Shown: positions 1-8,444, counted from the first letter of the stretch. The stretch is 14,330 nucleotides of DNA from Frankiales bacterium (GCA_025464695.1 JAODNQ010000166.1:1-14330); one strand, 5' to 3'. Notes: generated from the sequence alone by a model not told the origin. A program made the numbers and translations.

Positions 1-3000
1 CGTGCTGACCGTGGTGCTGTTGCCGGCCTTGTCGACCGCGGTCCCCTTGACGCTCTGACCCATGCCGTCGGCGTCGACGACGACCGGGGCGGGGCAGGAG
101 GCGATCCCTGAGGTGGCGTCGGCGCAGTCGAAGGTGACGGTGACCGGGCCGGTGTAGATGCCGTTGCTGCCGACCGTGCCGTGCAGGCTCGGCTCGACCG
201 TCGGCCCGGCCTGGTCGATCTTGACCGGCGCGGCGAGGGTGGTGGCGGAGTTGCCGGCCACGTCGGAGCTGGAGCCAGCGACGCTCTTGCTGGCGGTGTC
301 GGTGCTCAGCTCGACGTCGTCGGTGCACGACTTGACCCCCGACAGCGCGTCCTCGCAGGCGAAGTGCACGGTGACCGGCTTGGTGTACCACTCGTTCGTG
401 CCGGTCGGCTTGGACGTCGCCGCCCCGCTGATGGTCGGCGCGGTCAGGTCGATGTTGACCTGCCCGGTGGTGGTGTTGCCGGTGTTGCCGGCGCGGTCGC
501 TGACGGCGCCGGGGAAGACCTGGCCGGCGCCCTCGGTGTTCACCACTGTGCCCTGCGTGCAGGAGGCAACGCCGGAGCCGGGCAGGGTGTCGCGGCAGGT
601 GAAGCCGACGCTGACCGGCGCGTTGTGCCAGTTGGCGGCGTTGCCCGGCTCGACCAGCGCGCTGATCGTCGGGTCGATCCGGTCGAGCTTGACCAGGACG
701 GCCGCGTTGGCGCTGTTGCCGGCGGTGTCGACCGCGGTGCCGTTGATGTCGGTGCCGACGGTGTCGGTGTCGACGGTGACCGGGTGCGTGCACGAGGCGA
801 GGGTGGAGCCGCCGGTGTCAGCGCAGTCGAACGTGACCGTCACTGGGGTGCGGTTCCATCCGGCCGCGTTCGCCTCCGGGTCGCGGGTGCCGCTGATTGT
901 CGGCACGGTCTTGTCGATCTTGACGGTGGCCGAGCGGGTGGTCTCGACGTTGCCGGCCTTGTCCACGCTGGAGAACGCCACCGTGTGGACGCCCTCCCCT
1001 GCGACGGCGATCTTCGTTCCGTGCTGCGTCGCCGCGCCATCGAGGGTGTACGTGGTGTCGGCGACGCCGGAGAGCGCGTCAGCCGGGTCAAGGGTCAGCG
1101 TGATGTCGTCCTTGAGCCAGCTGGTCGGAGCCTCGAGCGCGGTGGCCGGGGCGGTCCGGTCGATGCGGACCGGCTCGCTGGTGGCCCGGGTGTTGTTGCC
1201 GGCGACGTCGGTGGCGTCGGCCTGGGCGACGAGACCAGGTCCCTCGCCCGTGATCGTCGAGCTGGCCGGGTTGGTGACGCCGCTGATGGCGTCGGTGGCC
1301 GTCCAGTCGACGGTGACGTCGTTGCGGTACCAGCCGTTGTCGTTGGGCTCGGTGGTGGCCGCACCGGTCAGGGTGGGCGCGGTGCCGTCAAGCAGGTAGG
1401 GACCGAAGGCCCGCTCGGTGGAGCGACCTGCGGCGTCGACCGCGGTGACGGTGAACGAGTGCTTGCCGTCGGTGGTGAGCTTCTCGATCGGCGGGCAGAT
1501 CACGTAGCCGGAACCGGCGGCGGTGTCGGTGCAGGAGAAGGCGATGTCGACCGGGCCGGTGTACCAGCCGGACGCACCCGGAGCCCGGGCGGGCAGGGCG
1601 GTGATCGTCGGGTCGACCAGGTCCAGGGCCAAGCCGCTGACGGTGGTGCTGGTGGTGTTGCCCGCCTTGTCGGTGACGGTGCCGAGGATCGGCTCCGCGA
1701 GGCCCTCGCTGTCGAGGGTCACGGTCTGCGGGCAGCTGGCGATACCGGACAGGTCGTCGTCGCAGGTGAACTCCACGGTGACCTTGCTGATGTAGTAGTT
1801 GCCGAACTTGGTGCCCTTGACGACGGCAGCGATCGCCGGGGGCGTCGTGTCGACGTTGATGGCGGCCAGGGAGGTGCTGGCGCGGTTGCCGGCGTTGTCC
1901 ACTGCCTCAGCGGTGACGGTCTGACCGGCGCCCTGGACCAGGGTGGTGGCCTCGGCGCACGCTGCGATGCCCGACAGTGCGTCGTCGCACACGGGCGTCG
2001 CAGTGACCTTGCTGTTGATCCATCCGGCGCTGTTGGCCTTGTCGCTGAGCGACAGGGCGACAGTCGGTGCGGCGCCGTCGAGCTTGACGCCCGACAGCGT
2101 GCGGGTGGTGGCGTTGCCAGCGGCGTCCGTGCTGTGCAGGACGACGTCGCCCGCTGCGGTGTCCTCGCTCAGGGTGCTCGAGGTGCAGGTGACCACGCCG
2201 GACTTCGGGGCCGGGTCGACGCAGGTGACCTCAGCGGTGACCGGTGCGCGGTACCAGCCGCCGTCGCCGGCGGGCGGCAAGGTGCCTTCGATGCTCGGCG
2301 CTGCGGTGTCCAGCGGGACGGTGAGCGCGGCCTGGGCGCTGTTGCCGGCGTTGTCGACCGCGTTGCCGACCTGGATGCTGGTGCCGTCGGTGGTGACGTC
2401 GATCGGGTCGGTGCACGTGGCGACACCGGAGACACCGCCGGCGACCCCGGTGTCGGTGCAGGTGAAGCTGACGCGGACGGCACGGCGGTACCAGCCGGAG
2501 GCGTTCGGGGTCGCGTCGGCAGCGGCGGTGATGCTCGGGGCGGTCGCGTCGACGGTGACGGTGACGCTGCGCTCGGTCTCGGCGTTCCCGGCGATGTCGG
2601 TGCTGGCATAGCGCAGGGTGTAGGTGCCGCTGCTGGCGAACGTGTAGCTGTTGCGCGCCGGCTGCAGGACGTCGTTGACGTACAGACGGCTGCTGGCGAC
2701 GCCGGACAAGCCGTCGTAGGCACTGAGCTGCACGGTGGCGCTCTTGACCCAGCCTTGCGGGGCGGTCAGCGTGGTGACCGGCGCGGTCCGGTCGATGGAC
2801 ACCGCCGGGGAGGTGCCGGTGCCCCGGTTGCCGAAGCGGTCTGTCGCGGACGCGGTAGCCGTCTGGTTACGACCTTCGCCGATCAGGACGCTGGGCGCGG
2901 GCAGGTTCTCGGGGGCGACACCGCTGCCGGTGTCGGTGACGGTCCAGTCGACGGTGACGTCACCGCGGTACCAGCCGCTGACGGCGTTGGTCCGGGCCTT

Positions 3001-4212
3001 GCCGGTCACCACCGGCACCTTGGTGTCGCGCACCACGATGGTGGTGGTGAAGTTGTTGCTGTTGCCGGCCGCATCGGTCGCGGTGCAGGTCACTGGCGTG
3101 CTGCCGAAGGCGAAGGCGGTGCCGGGGTTCTGCGAGCAGTTGACCGCCAGAGGGCCGTCGACGATGTCGCTGGCGGTCGGCTTGACGTAGCTGACGGTCG
3201 CGCCGGAGGTGCTGGTCGCCTCGAACGTCTGGGTCGCCGAGCCGGTGATGTTCGGCTTGACGTCGTCGAAGCGCGTGTACGTGGCGACGGCGGTGCCGGT
3301 GCCGCCGGTCGGGTCGTTGTAGGTGCACGTCGCGGTCGTCGGGCCGACCGGCTTGGTCGCGCCCGCGATAACGGCGGAGAAGGTGTTGGTGGAGCCGCCG
3401 AACGGCGTCGCGCTGCAGCGTGGAGCGGCGGCGGTGTAGCTGACGCTGTCACCGTTGCTGATGCCGGTGACTTTGACGTCGGGGGTCGCGCCGAGCAGCG
3501 TCCAGGTGTTCGACCCCGGCATCATGACCTGGGCGCCGGACGCACCGTCGCAGCAGCCCTCCGCGCCGAACAGGGTCAGCGTGTGCGCGCCGGCGCTGAA
3601 CGTGCGGGTGATGTCGAAGTAGGAGACACCGGGCGTGCCGCTGAAGTTGGGGTCGTACATGTCGAACGGGTTGTTGGTCGCGTCGACGCCGTCGACGAGC
3701 ATCCCGCCGCCGAAGCCGTTGTCCGGGGCGATCCGCATCCGCCAGCTGGCGTTGTCCGCGGAGTTGATCGGGATGTCGATGCGGAACGCGTAGTTGTCCT
3801 GGCGCCCGCCGGGGCAGAACGTGCGGTTGCTCTGCCCGTTCAGGGTGCGGGCGTTGGTGTTCTTGCAGACACCGGGGCTGGTCGCGCCGCTGTTGAAGGC
3901 GCTCCGAGCGGCGTTGAGACCGTAGGTGGTCAGAGGAGAGATCACGCGGCTCTCCCACGTGGTCGGGAAGATCCGGTTGCCCGTTGCGGGGACGTCCGCG
4001 GATGCCGGAGCGGCGCTCAGGCTCAGGACGGGCAGCAGCGCGGCGACAACGGCCAGGACGAGCAGCACGAGCCGCCCTCGCGCCCCCCCATTAGCTGACG
4101 AAGACGGGGGGCGGACGGCCGCGGCGGCCGAAGCGGTGGGAGACAAGGCGTTCCTCGAAAGCACGGCGGCAGTGTGGATTCGCCCCTCGCTCACCCTGGC
4201 ACCGGCGACCAT
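1..4212 (-). CDS. Large secreted Ig-like/HYR repeat surface protein (3' end beyond window)
   Basis: The frame is open without a stop from position 4212 to the left edge, about 1,404 codons, so the C-terminus is missing. From the ATG at 4212 the N-terminus is long; a charged stretch (GGARGR) precedes the hydrophobic segment LVLLVLAVVAALLPVLSLSA and a likely signal-peptidase site after APASA near residue 72. GTG codons at 4194 and 4164 are alternative starts; none has a strong ribosome site. Residues about 73-235 form a domain with GAEGCCDG near residue 215-222. An Ig-like domain and a HYR domain (DGPLAVNCSQ ... GSTPVTCTATDAAGN, about residues 320-396) follow, then at least 13 Ig-like repeats, many with a Cys pair (FTCTD ... 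CT) and ending in D.AGN. Export is inferred from the signal; adhesion or a cell-surface role is inference from architecture. No anchor can be seen because the C-terminus is outside. Confidence 0.88.
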   Translation of the reverse strand, partial: MVAGARVSEGRIHTAAVLSRNALSPTASAAAAVRPPSSSANGGARGRLVLLVLAVVAALLPVLSLSAAPASADVPATGNRIFPTTWESRVISPLTTYGLNAARSAFNSGATSPGVCKNTNARTLNGQSNRTFCPGGRQDNYAFRIDIPINSADNASWRMRIAPDNGFGGGMLVDGVDATNNPFDMYDPNFSGTPGVSYFDITRTFSAGAHTLTLFGAEGCCDGASGAQVMMPGSNTWTLLGATPDVKVTGISNGDSVSYTAAAPRCSATPFGGSTNTFSAVIAGATKPVGPTTATCTYNDPTGGTGTAVATYTRFDDVKPNITGSATQTFEATSTSGATVSYVKPTASDIVDGPLAVNCSQNPGTAFAFGSTPVTCTATDAAGNSNNFTTTIVVRDTKVPVVTGKARTNAVSGWYRGDVTVDWTVTDTGSGVAPENLPAPSVLIGEGRNQTATASATDRFGNRGTGTSPAVSIDRTAPVTTLTAPQGWVKSATVQLSAYDGLSGVASSRLYVNDVLQPARNSYTFASSGTYTLRYASTDIAGNAETERSVTVTVDATAPSITAAADATPNASGWYRRAVRVSFTCTDTGVAGGVSGVATCTDPIDVTTDGTSIQVGNAVDNAGNSAQAALTVPLDTAAPSIEGTLPPAGDGGWYRAPVTAEVTCVDPAPKSGVVTCTSSTLSEDTAAGDVVLHSTDAAGNATTRTLSGVKLDGAAPTVALSLSDKANSAGWINSKVTATPVCDDALSGIAACAEATTLVQGAGQTVTAEAVDNAGNRASTSLAAINVDTTPPAIAAVVKGTKFGNYYISKVTVEFTCDDDLSGIASCPQTVTLDSEGLAEPILGTVTDKAGNTTSTTVSGLALDLVDPTITALPARAPGASGWYTGPVDIAFSCTDTAAGSGYVICPPIEKLTTDGKHSFTVTAVDAAGRSTERAFGPYLLDGTAPTLTGAATTEPNDNGWYRNDVTVDWTATDAISGVTNPASSTITGEGPGLVAQADATDVAGNNTRATSEPVRIDRTAPATALEAPTSWLKDDITLTLDPADALSGVADTTYTLDGAATQHGTKIAVAGEGVHTVAFSSVDKAGNVETTRSATVKIDKTVPTISGTRDPEANAAGWNRTPVTVTFDCADTGGSTLASCTHPVTVDTDTVGTDINGTAVDTAGNSANAAVLVKLDRIDPTISALVEPGNAANWHNAPVSVGFTCRDTLPGSGVASCTQGTVVNTEGAGQVFPGAVSDRAGNTGNTTTGQVNIDLTAPTISGAATSKPTGTNEWYTKPVTVHFACEDALSGVKSCTDDVELSTDTASKSVAGSSSDVAGNSATTLAAPVKIDQAGPTVEPSLHGTVGSNGIYTGPVTVTFDCADATSGIASCPAPVVVDADGMGQSVKGTAVDKAGNSTTVST
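130..2990 (-). repeat. Array of 13 Ig-like domain repeats within the surface protein gene
   Basis: A GW-type motif (GWY, GWV, GWI, NYY, SWL, GWN, NWH, EWY, GIY) recurs at roughly 2970, 2748, 2490, 2253, 2018, 1793, 1560, 1329, 1122, 855, 636, 390 and 150. Spacing is 207-267 bp, about 78 residues per domain. Most repeats follow the pattern GWY..PVTV.F.C.D..SG...C ... GQ.V.G.A.D.AGN. Repeats 1 and 8 lack the Cys pair and have VDWT.TD. Repeats 2 and 9 resemble OmpL47-type beta-barrel domains (TYTLRYASTDIAGN; HTVAFSSVDKAGN). Confidence 0.85.
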
Positions 4213-4696
4213 GTCTCGGCCAGGGGTCAATGCGTCCTACCGCTGAGCCCGCGACGCTAGGAGGCCCAGAGCACATGGTATGTAGTCCCTTTTGGCCGGA
4301 CGGGCCTGCCCATCTGGCGAACCTGCCGGGCAGCCAGTGCCACGCTTTTGACTCTTGAGGACCAGCGCACGGGTGAAGCACGTCCGCAGCAGCCGCCGGA
4401 CCCGCACTGGTCCACTGCGTCGTATCCCGAGCCGTCGCCGCGACGACCGAGCGCTCGGCGGCATGAGCGGATGTTCGTCGCCTGAGAGCGAAGCGCTGAC
4501 CTACTTGCTGTAGAGCGTGGCGTAGAGGCGGGGCCGTTCAAGACGATCGAGCGCCAGCGCCCGATGCTGTCGCTCGCGGGAACGACCTCGAGAGAGGAAC
4601 GCGACCTGGAGTTCTAAGCCGCTATTCTATTGTGCTCCAGGTGACTCGTGCCTCGTTGACGCCAGGGCCGCCACAGCCTGCCTAGCGAATTGCAGA
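4213..4696. other. Gene-poor stretch between the surface protein and the broken nuclease gene
   Basis: I see no supportable gene here. Minus-strand open frames between about 4237 and 4541 look like by-products of high GC, although the end of one (ending TTYHVLWAS at about 4257) reads less like noise than the rest and might be a remnant. The stretch should contain the promoter of the surface protein gene and possibly the left limit of the island. It holds the left copy of the imperfect direct repeat (4452-4479). Confidence 0.5.
4452..4479. repeat. Imperfect direct repeat, left copy
   Basis: Matches 8902-8929 in the same orientation at 24 of 28 positions. The best-conserved core, GGCATGAGCGGATGTTCGTC here, differs at two positions from the right copy. 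Similarity may resume after a gap (AGCGCTGACCT at 4492-4502 against AGCGCAGACCT at 8951-8961). Function is unknown. Confidence 0.6.
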
Positions 4697-5377
4697 TCAG
4701 GGGATGAGGAAGTCGCGGGTCAATCCCGCCAATCTGGAGCCAGAGTTGACGAGCGAGTCAAGTCGGCGGGCGAACTCTATGAAGGCGACCGTGCGCCACG
4801 GGGCGACTGGATTGTTGAGGTAGTGCGCGCCCTTATATGCGTCTTCGCATGGATAGGGCAGCAGTTCACCCGTCCATGTCGCTCGGTTGGGAGCCAGCAG
4901 AATGAATTGGTTGATGCCATAACCAGCAGCGTCACACTCCGCTCTCCACCACGTTCCAGGTAGAGTTGCAGACGCTATGTCACACTGCCAAAGGCCGTCA
5001 CAGGTTGCCTGCTGCTGCTGCCCGGCTTCATTCAGGTAGTCGTTACTGCACTCCAGGGCGTTCGAGGGAGTGCCGTACGTCTTCACCTCAACGCCGATGG
5101 CGTGCCGCCGATCACGGAGTTAGTCCAGAGCCAGAACGAGGTCGATCGGCGACGATGGACTGTAGACCTGATGAACGCCAACAATATCGTCGTCGCCAGT
5201 CAGTGCTCGGGCCAGTTCGACTCCTTCGTCGCTCAGGAGCCCGGCGAGCAACACCCCCGTTAACGTCGTTTCCGGCGCGGGTCGAGCACGCCCCTCGATA
5301 GCAAGGTCGTCCAAGAAGGCACGCTGCAGCTTGTTACTGCGCTTCGGCGCCTTGCGCTCCTTCCTGGGCCCACACAC
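4697..5377 (-). pseudogene. PD-(D/E)XK nuclease-like reading frame interrupted by in-frame TAA
   Basis: Two open segments lie in one frame, separated only by a TAA at 5120-5122. The upstream part (GTG at 5377) ends SPIDLVLALD; directly after the stop the frame continues LRDRRHAIGVEVKTYGTPSN and runs to a stop at 4697. Read through the stop, the junction gives ID ... GVEVK, with the Asp codon at 5141-5143 and the Glu codon at 5087-5089, 18 codons apart. This is the acidic D ... ExK layout of PD-(D/E)XK nucleases. The downstream segment has a believable protein composition (Trp, Tyr, Cys spread; GTWWRAECD; FIEFARRLDSL). The frame upstream of 5377 stays open back to a TGA near 5415 without an ATG, so the N-terminus may also be damaged. 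The call rests on a short motif; it could be another restriction-fold or unknown protein. A sequencing error or recoding at the TAA is also possible. It follows the ATPase and beta-flower genes on the same strand. Confidence 0.55.
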
Positions 5378-5599
5378 CGTCGCAGCATGGCACGGGTGCC
5401 CACGGGCATCTTCACGGCGGAATCACGCCACTGCTGCAGGTGGGGCCCGCTGTCGGACAGGCGCCGGCGCGCCTGAGTGGCCTCGGCCTGGTCGAGTTGT
5501 CGCTTAGGAACAGCGGTACGCACCCGACTGGTCCTCGTTGCGGCATAAGCGGAAGATGACTCAAGCCCGCCCGACTCCCATGCCGTGCACATAGAGCCG
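5378..5599. other. Short stretch without a supported gene
   Basis: A minus-strand open frame across it is Arg/Ser-rich and looks like a shadow. One short segment in that frame (KRQLDQAEATQARRRLSDSG, about 5440-5510) could be a displaced N-terminal part of the broken nuclease-like gene, joined by a frameshift near 5400. I cannot support that further. Confidence 0.35.
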
Positions 5600-5932
5600 C
5601 TAGTTCGCGAACAACTCCGCGGGTACGTCCGAGAAACCCGATTGGTAGCCGGCGTAACCGGCATGACCGGGGTAGCCGGGGTAGCCGGGGTAGCCGGGGT
5701 ACCCCGGGTAGCCCGGATACCCGGGGTAACCGCGGTAGGGCTGACTAGTCCGTCGCAGGAGCCGGTTGCCTACGACCGAGCCCAAGTACTTGCCCTCCTT
5801 GGTCACGGCGTCATCGTCATCCCACGGAAACCAGCCAATCCATCGCGCCGCCTTGTTGTAGAGGTAGTGGTCATCTGGCGACGTGCGAAACGCAATCCAC
5901 GTGCCGCTCGTATCGAAGAGATAGACAGTCAT
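5600..5932 (-). CDS. 4-fold beta flower-like small protein with Gly-Tyr-Pro repeat tail
   Basis: 110 aa from ATG at 5932. The N-terminal 65 or so residues carry short beta-rich units rich in aromatics and glycine: VYLFDTSGTWIAF, YLYNKAARWIGWFPW, GKYLGSVVGNRLLRR. From memory this is the pattern of the protein family called 4-fold beta flower. The C-terminal third is a run of YPG triplets (seven YPG, flanked by YRG, HAG, YAG), likely extended and disordered. No signal peptide or membrane segment is seen. The start lies 46 bp after the ATPase stop, on the same strand. TTACCGTGGCCGG just before the ATG includes a TACCGT hexamer six bases upstream, so a separate leaderless transcript is possible. 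Biochemical role is unknown; the location next to a Rad50-like ATPase is the only functional clue. Confidence 0.75.
   Translation of the reverse strand: MTVYLFDTSGTWIAFRTSPDDHYLYNKAARWIGWFPWDDDDAVTKEGKYLGSVVGNRLLRRTSQPYRGYPGYPGYPGYPGYPGYPGYPGHAGYAGYQSGFSDVPAELFAN
5645..5737 (-). repeat. 9-bp tandem repeat coding Tyr-Pro-Gly
   Basis: About ten nine-base units (consensus TACCCCGGC on the minus strand) encode YRG, seven YPG, HAG and YAG. The central units are nearly identical at DNA level, so copy number could change by slippage without breaking the frame. Confidence 0.85.
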
Positions 5933-5978
5933 CCGGCCACGGTAAGACGCACCTCCGACAGAGAGGCGCTGGCCCGGG

Positions 5979-8444
5979 TCATTTCTCTACGAGGTTGAGG
6001 TTGAGCTTGGCGCAGCGGCATCGCAGGGTCGTCGGGTTCGGGTAGCCCTCGGTGACGATCGGGTGGTTGCAGATGTCGCACTCGAAGACGGCCAGAAGAG
6101 CTCGGGTGGCGGCGACGGTTTCGGCGAACTCGCCGGGGCTGACCTCAAGCGTGGGGTTGAAATGCGTCATAACGTTGATCGCCCACTCCTCGACGCTGTA
6201 CCCCTTCCTCGCCGCCTTCCACGCCGCGTCAAGGTCCTCGACGCGCGCTGTCTGCTCGGTGTTGCCCCACTTGGCCGCCGACTTCTTCGCCTTTTCGAGC
6301 AGTCGTGTGTACCGGGCGCCGACAGCCGTCAGGAGGGGGCCGAGTTCATAGCGGTTGTCCTCGCGGAACACGACCAGAGCGCCCAGGTCATGAGCGTGGG
6401 TACGCATCCGGTTCTCGAGCAGCTGCCGCAGCATCGGCGCGGCTGTGTTCACTGAGCCTTTGGCGAGTTCCGTGTCGATGCGTGCGAACACGTCGCCCTT
6501 CTCGGCACGGATTGGCCCGGTGTCGACGTGCCAGTCCTGGAACTCGATGACGTTGTCGCGCTTGACCACTCCGAGCTTCTCGATCGTCTTCGCCCACGGC
6601 TTCTCGTGAGTGGTGACGATGAACTGGACCCGCGGGAACTTGTCCAGGAGCAGCTCGCAGATCTTGCGACGATGGGCGATGTCGATGCTAGTGATGACGT
6701 CGTCGAGGACGACGAAACTAAGCTCCTCGCCGAGCATGTGGTCGAGTAGCGCCAGGTACAGGGCCAAGCCCATCCCGTCCTGGTGGCCCTCGGAGTGATA
6801 TGCCCCCGGTGGAAACAATCCGAGGTCGTAGAAGCCGACGGCGAGGTCGAGCTTTCCTGCGGCCGGGGCGAGCTCGGCCCGGAACGTGTCCTCGTCACCG
6901 GCGTTCATTTGCTGGTAGTGGGCGGAGAACTGCGTCTCGATGCTGCGATATAGCTCGTCGAGCGCGGAATCCATCGCTGCGCAGTACTTCTCGTACAGCG
7001 CGTCGGCGATCCTCGCGTGCTCGTCAGCGTCGCGCTGGGTTGCCTTTGCGTGCGCGAGGCGTGTCCAGCGCTCCTGCGCGTGGGCGAGCCAGCCCGACGC
7101 CGCCTGCAGCTCCGACTGGTCGGGCAGGGCGTCGGCTGCCGCTGCGAGTGCTTCGACGGCAGTGCTCGTCTGAGTCGTCGTGCTGGTCAAGGTGGCGGCG
7201 GCCTCGCCGTGGGTACGGGCGTCTGCGATGGTGGCGGCGCTGTCCTGGGCGAGTCGCTGACGTGTCTGTGTCAGTTCTGCGGCCCAAGTCCGCATCGTCT
7301 CGGTGTGGGCTGTGCCAACCAGGAGTGTCGCAGCGCTTTCGGCCGCTGTGAGGATCTTGCGCTGGAGCGTTTCTAGCTGGACGCCCAGTTGGCTGGATGC
7401 CGTCGAGATCCTGCTCTGGACCGCTCCGGCGTGCGCCGATGCGGCGATCTTGCCGGTGAGGTGCGTGCGGAGGGCTTCTTCGCTGTCCCAGTCGAGGTCA
7501 CAGACCGGACAACGACTGCCGCTGACCTGCCCAAGAGCAGCGACGAGCAGGGTCCGCTGTGCGAGGGCGTGCTGTGCAGCGGTGAGGTCGCCAAGTTCAG
7601 CGACGGCGGCATTGAGCTCGCCGACGAGTTCGGCGGTGCGGGCAGTGACGCTGATGGCGGTGGCTTGCAGCTCGGACGCGATCCGGACAGCGCCGACGCG
7701 GTTGATGCCTGAGGTCTCGCGGCTGACTCCGTCGTCGAGCGCGATCCAGTCCCGGCCGCTCGTCAGGTTCGCCTCAGTGAGCACAGGCAGGTTCAGCAGC
7801 ATTCGGCGCTTGTTCGCCGCGGCGGTCACGTCGGCGCGGGCGGTCGTCCCGCCGCCGAGGAGCGCGGCGAGGTCCGGGGCGGCCGCTGCGACGCGCCCGT
7901 CGGCGGAGTTCTTCTCCTTGGTCAGCTGGGTCTTGGCGGTCCGGAGCGTCTGCCGGAGGCTCTCGAGGCTTTCGAGCTTGAGCAGAGTCTGGACGGCTTG
8001 GGAGCGTTCGCCGGGCTTGGCGAGGATGAACTTGAGGATATCCCGTCTGGTCAGGATGAGCTCGGTGTGCTCGCCGGCCTCGTTGACGGCTGCGCGGAAC
8101 TCCTCGGTGTCGGGAGTGAGCTCGTACTCGTTCGGCCGGCGAACGGTCCTGCTCAGCGTTGCTTCGGTTCCTCCCTGAGTGCGGAACCGCAGGCTGACGC
8201 GTGCAGCGTCAGGGTTGCTGCGCTGCAGGACGTGCGGCCCGTGCACCTTGACGCTCACGCCGGCGGTGCCTTCTCCGGTGAGGCGCGCCACGCTGCCGGT
8301 GAGGGCGAAGTCGATCGCGTCAACGACGCCACTTTTGCCGGTGCCATTGGGTCCGTGCACGAGGAGCGATTCGCCAGCCATTTGAATAATCAGGTGCCGG
8401 ATGCCGCGGAACTCGATGATCTCGAGCTCGACGAGTCGGATCAC
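5979..8444 (-). CDS. Rad50/SMC-like AAA ATPase with CxxC hook and C-terminal zinc-ribbon motif
   Basis: 821 aa from a GTG at 8444, preceded by GGGAGG six bases upstream. N-terminal RecF/Rad50-type start (LVELEIIEFRGI) and Walker A GPNGTGKS at residues 31-38. Predicted helical, Ala/Gln/Thr-rich segments (about 150-300 and 320-480) flank a hook motif CPVC at 312-315, as in Rad50. The C-terminal half of the ATPase has signature SEGHQDG (551-557), Walker B FVVLDD (577-582), D-loop SID and switch His in TTHEKPW (His 613). Walker B ends in Asp-Asp rather than Asp-Glu. An extra C-terminal domain (about 650-821) ends with C789xxC792 and C809xC811, probably a zinc ribbon. Known relatives bind DNA ends or act in repair and phage defence. 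The coupled small gene, island location and nearby nuclease-like remnant favour defence, by inference. It could equally be a repair protein carried by the element. It does not show features that let me assign a named system. Confidence 0.87.
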   Translation of the reverse strand: MIRLVELEIIEFRGIRHLIIQMAGESLLVHGPNGTGKSGVVDAIDFALTGSVARLTGEGTAGVSVKVHGPHVLQRSNPDAARVSLRFRTQGGTEATLSRTVRRPNEYELTPDTEEFRAAVNEAGEHTELILTRRDILKFILAKPGERSQAVQTLLKLESLESLRQTLRTAKTQLTKEKNSADGRVAAAAPDLAALLGGGTTARADVTAAANKRRMLLNLPVLTEANLTSGRDWIALDDGVSRETSGINRVGAVRIASELQATAISVTARTAELVGELNAAVAELGDLTAAQHALAQRTLLVAALGQVSGSRCPVCDLDWDSEEALRTHLTGKIAASAHAGAVQSRISTASSQLGVQLETLQRKILTAAESAATLLVGTAHTETMRTWAAELTQTRQRLAQDSAATIADARTHGEAAATLTSTTTQTSTAVEALAAAADALPDQSELQAASGWLAHAQERWTRLAHAKATQRDADEHARIADALYEKYCAAMDSALDELYRSIETQFSAHYQQMNAGDEDTFRAELAPAAGKLDLAVGFYDLGLFPPGAYHSEGHQDGMGLALYLALLDHMLGEELSFVVLDDVITSIDIAHRRKICELLLDKFPRVQFIVTTHEKPWAKTIEKLGVVKRDNVIEFQDWHVDTGPIRAEKGDVFARIDTELAKGSVNTAAPMLRQLLENRMRTHAHDLGALVVFREDNRYELGPLLTAVGARYTRLLEKAKKSAAKWGNTEQTARVEDLDAAWKAARKGYSVEEWAINVMTHFNPTLEVSPGEFAETVAATRALLAVFECDICNHPIVTEGYPNPTTLRCRCAKLNLNLVEK

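Noticed and set aside
577..582. Asp-Asp Walker B of the Rad50-like ATPase as a sign of a dead enzyme (residue numbers)
   Set aside because: From memory, LDDV with a following S.D is seen in related SMC-like ATPases, and all other motifs are intact, so it is not reported as a defect.
181..4098. A plus-strand open frame of about 1,300 codons opposite the surface protein gene
   Set aside because: Its composition is Gly/Arg/Asp/Val-rich without domain order, while the minus strand shows a signal peptide, HYR and Ig-like repeats. It is the antisense shadow of a high-GC gene.
4213..4250. A tRNA D-arm-like string on the minus strand (GGCTCAGCGGTAGGAC)
   Set aside because: No matching acceptor stem, anticodon arm or T-loop follows, so it is not a tRNA or a recognisable tRNA fragment.
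5260..5664. Minus-strand frame of 134 codons overlapping the nuclease-like and beta-flower genes
   Set aside because: It overlaps both better-supported frames and is Ser/Arg-rich; only a short internal stretch looks protein-like.
5645..5737. Tandem nine-base repeats as a possible CRISPR or iteron array
   Set aside because: Units are contiguous without spacers, keep the reading frame and encode Tyr-Pro-Gly, so they are a coding repeat.
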